A DNA stretch of 64,000 bases from Phlebotomus papatasi (lineage: Eukaryota > Arthropoda > Insecta > Diptera > Psychodidae): the NCBI RefSeq assembly GCF_024763615.1, contig NC_077223.1:48918627-48982626 (forward strand), read 5' to 3'. The position numbers were made by a program, and so were the translations under genes. Below are positions 56,493-64,000 of this stretch, piece by piece. The notes beneath the pieces are model-generated. The model was not told the DNA's origin, did no database searches, and worked only from the letters and a program-made list of their open reading frames with translations. Positions within the stretch are counted from its first letter, which is position 1; each line of letters starts with the position of its first letter.

Positions 56493-57664
56493 AAGGTAGA
56501 GGGTGTCAAGGAGTATCCAAAAAATAAAAAAAAACTAATTTTGCAAAAAATCGACTTATTCGACTTATATTCTGACAAGTCGGTATAATAATGATATTTC
56601 CTATAGGATTTCTGCGTAAAACTGTATAAATTTTGCACTTGCATACATTTAATTTGCTGATGCTTTTTCATCCAAAATTCTTGTAACTTTTGTGCTATCT
56701 AATTAGGGATATATTTAGAAATTAGATAATTCATTAATTTCATCTAGATATTAGAATTATATGAATCGTAGAATATTCTTAAATATTCACTAAAATCTTC
56801 TTAAGACGAATGAGTGTGAGTTTGGTGTGACGTAACTTCAATTTTATTTTTTTTTTCCCAATTTTCTTTAGATATTCTTCTTTAGTAACTTATTCTTTCC
56901 AAAGGCTATTTTGGCGGGGAAAAAGGAAGGGTTTAGGTGCAATAATGAGTTGATTTTGGAAAAAAAAGTGGAGCAGGCAATGTTTTAATTAAGAAATGGT
57001 GTGTAATTTATTGAGCATGGTTTTTGAGTAAAGCCCAAAGCCCTACTAGAAGATTTTGTATGTGGAAAATAAATATAAACGTGGGTACACATACAAGTCC
57101 TCTATGGCATAAATAACATATGAATTAAACAACAGTTAAGAGTACATTCTAGTCACAAATTATGGCCACTGACGTCAAAGCAGGTATTTGCTCTCAATGG
57201 CAATTATAAGAGCTTACAGTACTGGGAATGATTGTTGTTTCTCATGAGGAGCTGTTCAGAACAGGAAATAGAAGGATATTAGGATAGGAATTAAATTTAT
57301 TTTAACGGAATTTATGGCCAGTGGAAAATATTTCGAACACGGAATTTTTTTTTTTTTGGCTCTCATACAGTTGGCGGAAAACCAAAAAAATACACTTTCT
57401 CAGAACATTAATGTCTCACTGTAATTTTTCTTGACATTTTCATTTTTCTGACATTTTATTGAGATAATAAAATACACATCAATTTCTTCTTGGATCTCGT
57501 GTATTATGTACCGGAAAATACTCAAAATATTTGTGTGTGGAATGGGTAGTGTGTATGAATGTGTTTGAAAAAAAAAATAAAATTATTAGATAATAGGGTC
57601 TTTGTTCCCGGGGAATATCTCACTCTAACGAGTTAAATCGTCAAATATTTCTGCATTCACTGTA
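56493..57664. other. No gene seen
   Basis: AT-rich sequence with no coding frame and no element ends recognised. Confidence 0.4.
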
Positions 57665-57980
57665 AAAGAGGGGTGGCAAAGCGCGTCCCATGTTTTGCAA
57701 AGTGCCCGAACTCGTGACTTCAATGCTATATCTCAAAAATACTTTTACATTATTTACCGTTTACTGATTCAAAGCCGATTTAAACCAATTCATAAATCAC
57801 TCAAAGTATTTGAGCGGTAATACAATTGATTTTCATATAAAAATAGTTGTCGATTCATTACTGGTTCATAACCGATTACTGTTTCATAACCGACTTTTCC
57901 AACGAGCCCAAACATGACCCCTTCGATTGAGGAATATGCTCTATAAAGCCATTTAGGTCTTTGATCTTAAAAAATCGGTA

Positions 57981-58195
57981 GGTGGAAATGGGGCACCTTT
58001 AAAAGTGGGGCACCTTTGAAATTAGGATTTTTCATCTATTTTTAAATAAAATTGAGCCCAATCGCGATATAATTTAACTGCACAAACAAACTGAGAAACT
58101 AAATTACTTATTGATATGGCTCAATTCCACTTAAACATAGGAGAAAAATCTCAATTTCAAAGGTGCCCGTCTTTCAAAGGTGCCCCACTTCCCCC
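57981..58195. mobile_element. TA-flanked MITE, GGGGCACCTTT word
   Basis: 215 bp, TA on both sides. It starts GGTGGAAATGGGGCACCTTT and ends AAAGGTGCCCCACTTCCCCC. The word GGGGCACCTTT occurs twice at each end, about 18 bp apart. Confidence 0.85.
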
Positions 58196-58457
58196 TATAG
58201 AAATATTTCAATGGTATATTAGTAGGGTGGCGGCATTACGTGTGGCTTTTGTCTTTACTTATGGCTTTCTCGCAAAAAAACACTACAGTGTCACAAAATG
58301 ATTTAAAAAAAACCCAAAAATTAGAAATATTTGATGTCTTTTGATAACACATCACATTTTTTTTTCGAATCATTTTCTGACATAATTTGCAATCAGGTCA
58401 AAAAATAGGCCAGAAGTAATACCACCACACTATACGGACGAAATGTCCGCCTAGATA

Positions 58458-58673
58458 GGGGAAAGTGCCCATGCTTTACACGGTTCCAAGCTTTATAATG
58501 ACTAAATTTTTCCTATATTTTTCAATAAATGTGATTCATTGTACTAATATTTTAAAACTAGGGTACAGTGTCCTGTTTTTAAAATATATTGCGGAGTCAT
58601 ATTTATTCAGAGACATAGGAAAAATTTAGTCTTTATAAAGCTTGGGACCGTATAAAGCATGGGCACTTTCCCC
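58458..58673. mobile_element. TA-GGGGA-type MITE, GCCCATGCTTT word
   Basis: 216 bp, TA on both sides. It starts GGGGAAAGTGCCCATGCTTT and ends AAGCATGGGCACTTTCCCC. Sister of 36390-36602. Confidence 0.85.
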
Positions 58674-58967
58674 TACCTCTAAAACATATGCAAAAATAAA
58701 AGAAAAAGAAAGAAAGGTTCGAAAAAAATGAGAGGCATGTTAACGGTTCTTAGGTCAACTTCATGAGGAGGGGGTCTCTCGAAGGTCCTAAGTCTCTATC
58801 TCCTATAATTTGGCTTCTTGGTCTAGTGAGAACCAAACAGATCGACAAACAGCACGACGAAAAGCGAAGATACTAGTATGTTGCGAAAAGTAGTCCACAG
58901 GGGATAGAAGCGGGGGTAGAAGGTGGAAATGTTGAGTGGTGAAAAAATCAAGGGACTCTCACATACT

Positions 58968-58968
58968 G

Positions 58969-59033
<65 letters not shown>
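58968..59033. repeat. (CT)n microsatellite with CTTT interruptions
   Basis: About 66 bp of CT repeats broken three times by TTT. It lies at the place where repeat copy C has only a short CTCTCT run before TTTGGAGTTCGAGC. Confidence 0.9.
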
Positions 59034-59034
<1 letters not shown>

Positions 59035-59055
59035 GTGGAGTTCGAGCAGGAAAAT

Positions 59056-61106
59056 GTTGAAAAATACCTCCTCGTTATTGGACGCTAATTTTCCATGTAT
59101 GTCAAAAAGCATTCTAACAATAAAGTTTTTCCATATGCAAACATAGAGAGAACAATTCAAAAGTTGAATTTTCAGCTGGATGCATAAACATTTGGTGTGT
59201 GCTGTAAATGTACAAATATTGTCCTTGCAATGCCACTTTACATGAAAATATTTTAATTAATTTTTCCATCAATCGTGTGTGTGGTTGTGCAAGATTCGTT
59301 CATTCCATTGCCATTATCTGAATTGCAAATTCGCATATTGTTCAACTATCTAGTAATTCCTTTATACCATCTCCATGGTGGATAAGAGTTCTTTTTTTAT
59401 TGTATCGCCATTGCCTGTTGACATCACTTATTCATTTGACCTTTCATCCTTTCGTATCACTCCTGCAACTATATACATGGCAGAAGGGAATGAGAGGGCT
59501 GTCGAGAAGAAGAGTGGTTGTATTGAGAGGCCAAGGGAAAATTGTGATTGGTGACATGTTTGTTGAAATGGAAAATTCAACTCCAAGCACTTTCCACGAT
59601 GCACACTCACACATACACACACTCCAATTAATCCTGTGCAAATAAAACACTCGTGTTGGATTTAATTACCGACAGCAGGCGGCAAGTGGGTGGCAATGAA
59701 TTCAATGTTCAAATGGATAGCAATTTTACCTTTCAAGTTCCAACTTCCAATGGATGAAGGGTTTTATAGAAAAAGGTACAGTTTGTCAATATATCCAAAA
59801 TATTCACACATTCGACTACAGAGGTGAATATTCTTTCATAATTTTCACTATCAAATATCACACTTACCCTCTTTGAAGAACACTCACACTACATCCTTTG
59901 AGATGCGACCTTTAATTATAACGAAAAATTGGTCGACGATGGATGTGAATCTTATTTCTTTAGGGCATTCTGTTCTTAAGAAATTGACTAATATGTCCAA
60001 TAATAAGACAACAAAAATCCCTGAAGAAGACACAACAGGTGTTGAAAGCTTTAGTAATTTGTGTGTTTATTTTTTTGTTGCATTACAATATTTTGGATTA
60101 CGATGCTCATCAGGACATTCTACCCTAAAGAAATAAGATTTAATTACAAAATCGAAATTCGTGCAATTGCCGATAGAGTGATAGACCAAAATTAAAAATT
60201 TGTTTTCAATTATAAAATCCTAATCACAACAGAAGTCAATTAGAATCCTCAATTGAACCCTTGACCTTAAGGGCTGATTCACATTATTTGTAAAATCCTT
60301 ATCGTCACTATCAAAGACCTCGTTACTATTCTCAAATTTAAATATTTTAATTGTCACTATCAATCAATTTTTTAATTATTTAGACTTTCCTATTATGCTA
60401 ACTGTAGAGGAGGGAACGTCAGTCTCACGCATGCATTACTTTCGAAAAAACATACTTTTAGGATGATAAGTGATTATCTCGGAATTGTGCTACGTATTTT
60501 TAGGTAGCCAATAACCAAGCTAAACTAACGGAGTTTAATTTTATTTAAATATGGTTCATAATCATTTAGTAAATGAATCTTGAAAGAAGTTTAACTGCGT
60601 CAAACTGCTTCACTCTCCCTTATTATATTATATTCTAAAACCGTACGATTTTAATACGTACATTTTTTCTCACTGATTATCGTATCGTCATCTTATTCAG
60701 TCTATTTTCTTATAACACTTTCGCCTAATCTCAGAAAAAGTGCAATAAATAAATTTGATAAATACAATGCAACCCTTTATGCCAAATGATAAGGATTTGA
60801 AGACCAATGTGAATTTGACCTGAAGATTAAAACCTTATTCGTGAGACATATTTTTTCAATGGATAAGTCTCTTTTATTCTGTTTTATCAAATATTTTACT
60901 AACTAGGCCAATTTGGAGGAATTCTAATAAGAAAACTCTAAACTAAAAAAAAAACATTTGATAGAAGTCCCAAAAACGTCAATTTTTTAAGTAAACAAAA
61001 ATCATGAAGAGAAATATTAAATTGCAAAGTCTATATTCAATTATTCAAAGTAACATTCAAGAAGAGTCTTGAAATATAAATTGATAAATTTATGAGGATA
61101 TATTAG
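59056..61106. other. No gene seen
   Basis: AT-rich intergenic DNA. Short frames at 59400-60136 have no recognisable features. Confidence 0.4.
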
Positions 61107-61735
61107 CATTGAACAGACTGGGCCATTGCTCTTTTAATCGATTTTCAAAGAAGCAATGGAGAAGTGATATGACACCTTCATTTTTTTCGATTGGATAACT
61201 CACTGAGAACAGCGCCATCTAGTGTAAGAAAAATTTCCAAGGCGGGAAATATTTTCAGTTGTTCAAAACAATGTAATTCACATTATTCACATGTATTTTA
61301 TACTAAACTTTAATTTCACTAAGCCTATACTCATTTTAAATGTATTTCAAAAGTTTTCACAAGAGTTTTATGAGTAAAATATCCTTTGTTTTAATTTTTC
61401 CTGGCATCAGCTGATTTCGATGGTGATCGATGAAATTTCGAACAGTGAATTCAAAATAGAGAATGTTAACGGACTATGTAATATGAAAGTGTCAAGAAAA
61501 AGCAATTGACCGGGCAATTGCTTTTTGCTTTTTGTTCAAGGTATTTAAATTTGGCTAATTTTACTAAAATATCATTTTCTTTTTACAGAATATTGTCTCA
61601 GAGAACGGAAAAAGATCAAATTGATGCAAAAATTGGTTTGATGCCTCAATTTTTTGAATATTTTTTCCACGTGTAAAAAAGCAATGAAGGAGTAAAAAAG
61701 CAATGACCATGTAGAAAAGCCCAGTCTGTTCGATG
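61107..61735. mobile_element. Inverted-repeat element, GAACAGACTGGGC ends
   Basis: 629 bp. The left end CATTGAACAGACTGGGCCAT and right end GCCCAGTCTGTTCGATG are inverse. The word AAGCAATG / CAATTGCTTTTT recurs near both ends (about 61125-61160 and 61500-61700). No coding frame. No clean target duplication was seen. Confidence 0.65.
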
Positions 61736-64000
61736 TGATTATAGCGCGTTGTGTGTAATTTATTTGATTTAAATTACTGAATGCATTTACGAGAGCAAAA
61801 GATGCACTGTATGATATTAAAGTTGCGATATGAAAGTACTAAAGAAAAAAAGAGATTAATAAAGTGCGTGTGATTGAAAACAAGGAATAAGTGAGCAATT
61901 AAATAAATAGCAATATATATATTGTATTTCGAAAGAAGAAAAAAATTGTTTCTTTATTTAAAAGAAAATGAGAAAAAAGAACGAGGTTATAACGTTAAAA
62001 GTCTTATTCGGCAGGCAATAAAGTGATGAAGTTTTATCAGAGATGCAGGCAATTCGAAATGAAAGTCATTTTATTATAGCTTAACATGTAAGAAAATGAA
62101 CCCAAAATAAAAACCCTTTTGGACTCCCAAGCAAAGAAAAAAAATGTAGAAATTAGTCTTTAGATTATTATGGAATAGTGAAAAAAAACTCTGTGATTAT
62201 AAGTCAAATTTAATCAACGAATTGGTAAGCTTAGGGTCACTTCTTAATTTTCACGTCTGCTCTATAAATAACTCTCTTTTCTATATATTTCCTGACGTTT
62301 TCATATGAATACGGTTCCATATTTTTGGACATCATTAAATTTACATTTTAAAGTAATGGCCTCTTCGAACTACGTAAGAACTTTCTGTTAATATTTGGCA
62401 TATTAAAGCAAAACGTTTCTACAGGAAAGGCTGTCATAATTTCTTCAATATAGCAAATATTAACAGAAATTTCTCATTGTGTATAGAAGGTGTATATATG
62501 CCATACAGAAAAAATGGTCACTAGAAAAAATGGTTAAACAATACAAAAGTAATTAAATAATAATTTAAATAATTACAATAAACAAATCAGTAAATATCTG
62601 AAGTTTAAGATGATTTGTGATCTCTTTATATATTTTATTTATTCATTTTATTTATTTATTTTTATTTATTTACACAAATTTATCACAATAAGTTTCGAAA
62701 TAGCTATCATTTTTCTTACTGACGTTTTCACCTAATTAAATGAAATAAATAAAGTGTCATATTTTAATTAATGTATTTATTTAGGACACTCATTTGGATA
62801 GCTCAAAATATCCAGATTTTCGTATTTTAATCTTTTAATTTTTTTTTAAATTTTAATTAAACAGAGAATTATCCCTACACAAACCCTGATGAAATGTAAA
62901 AAGTTCTTATTATTTTATTATTAAAAGTGAATGATATATTTTCCGTATTCAAATACTGTATCCTTGGAGTAGCTGAGTGTGACCTCAGTTCAAATAATAC
63001 TCTCAACGAAAAGTTGATTGCTATTTACGTAAGGTCTTTCACAGTGAACGACCAGTCAATTATCTGAAAATCTTTCACACCTGTTCCTTCCCTGCTTTCA
63101 AAAGAAAATCTTTCAAAATGTAATAATTGATATATCAAATGTGATAAATATTATTATTACAAGAAAAGCAATAAAACAACGCAATTTAAAGAAACGAAAA
63201 TTAATTCAAAGCAATACCAACTTTTTAGTCGATTTTGCCTGCATTTCTCACAATCATTCGTCTCGACTAAAAACGCCGAGTATCCAAAGCAATAACAAGT
63301 AGTCAGTAAGCCCTCCGTGGATCACAAAAATGTATAGAATGGATCCCGGAGTAAAAAAAAAACAATTGAGATAAAAATAAGCAATTATTATATTTAGAAA
63401 TGAAATTGAAAAGCAAAAATAATAAAATTGTGTATTTTAAGGCATTTACCAATTATGCTCCAGATCATTTTTGACATTCTTTCACAATTTACTAAAATTA
63501 ATTAGACAATTTAGGCACTATATACATCAATTTACAAAGAAAGAAAAAAAAACATAAATTAGGCGTCTTCTTGGAATGGCGTATGCTGATACATAACTGG
63601 TAGAGAAAAATTGATATTAAAAAAATATTGAGTAATTGAATATTTATTCTAATAGGTAAAGAAATTATTACAAAAAAAATATTGTAAAATAAAGTATTAT
63701 ATAAATTCTGAAATGAAAATGCACTGTACATATGAGAATTATATAGAAAATTGGAAACGAAGCTCTAAAAAGTTGTAATTAAAAAAAAACTTAGATTTCT
63801 AAAAAAAAAAAGACAAGAAACTGAAAAGAATGCAAGCCGGAAAGGTTGTCAAATACCGTTTTTAGGCTGCCGAGGCGTGCTGACTACTTCAAATGAGATA
63901 AATGAGGAAAAAAAGTAAATGCTTAGCCAGATGAATAGGAAAAATAAATGAACTAACTAAAGATGCTTAGACTAAAATTCTTCCCCCATTAGAAACGTTA
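61736..64000. other. No gene seen; degenerate PIF-like MITE at 62357-62497
   Basis: A decayed TGGCCTCTTCGAACTACG element preceded by TAA lies at about 62357. Its right end GTGTATAGAAGGTGTA is poorly preserved. The rest is very AT-rich without genes. Confidence 0.4.

Larger units (their letters stand above)
57665..59055. repeat. Dispersed repeat family R, copy D
   Basis: It starts AAGAGGGGTGGCAAAGCG, contains TGCCCGAACTCGTGACTTCA, TTCATTACTGGTTCATAACC, ATCGACAAACAGCACGACG and, at the end, GTGGAGTTCGAGCAGG. Two TA-flanked MITEs (57981-58195, 58458-58673) and a (CT)n expansion (58968-59033) interrupt it. Confidence 0.75.

Noticed and set aside
28431..59055. CRISPR-like or satellite interpretation of the repeated ACCGGTT blocks
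   Set aside because: The blocks belong to a long dispersed repeat with four divergent copies. There is no regular spacing, and a eukaryotic setting is clear.

Overview
The window looks like AT-rich nuclear DNA from an insect, most likely a dipteran. A sand fly or another lower fly is only a guess. The evidence is a Scratch-type zinc-finger gene with an insect-like protein sequence, spliceosomal GT-AG introns, tRNA-derived SINEs, and many nested DNA-transposon remnants. No bacterial features are present. Everything below was read by eye and no database was searched.

There is one host gene, on the + strand: a scratch (Snail/Scratch superfamily) neural transcription repressor. A TATA/DPE-like promoter lies near 17957-18020, followed by an approximately 1 kb 5' UTR. 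Exon 1 (18998-19283) encodes the SNAG repressor motif. A 31.5 kb intron follows (19284-50774). Exon 2 (50775-51973) encodes the Scratch motif and five zinc fingers. The 3' UTR runs to about 53.45 kb, with AATAAA at 53435. The splice joins in frame and gives a 494-residue protein.

The rest is mostly mobile DNA. Positions 1-17.4 kb hold inverted-repeat elements, a decayed mariner transposase, a LINE 3' end nested in a MITE, a 1.3 kb near-perfect palindrome and a SINE with target-site duplication (TSD). The intron holds a recent 3.78 kb LTR retrotransposon with two identical LTRs and most of pol deleted, several copies of a dispersed ~1 kb repeat, a second SINE, pogo-, PIF- and piggyBac-like MITEs, and a 6 kb stack of insertions at least four levels deep. 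Downstream of the gene (53.5-64 kb) lie more inverted-repeat elements and unannotated AT-rich DNA.

The most unusual signal is a shared design in many of the inverted-repeat elements. A constant outer tip is followed by a short word repeated inside both ends. The word differs between families and, between related copies, appears to change in concert at every internal position (best seen at 6051-6387 versus 42352-42522).
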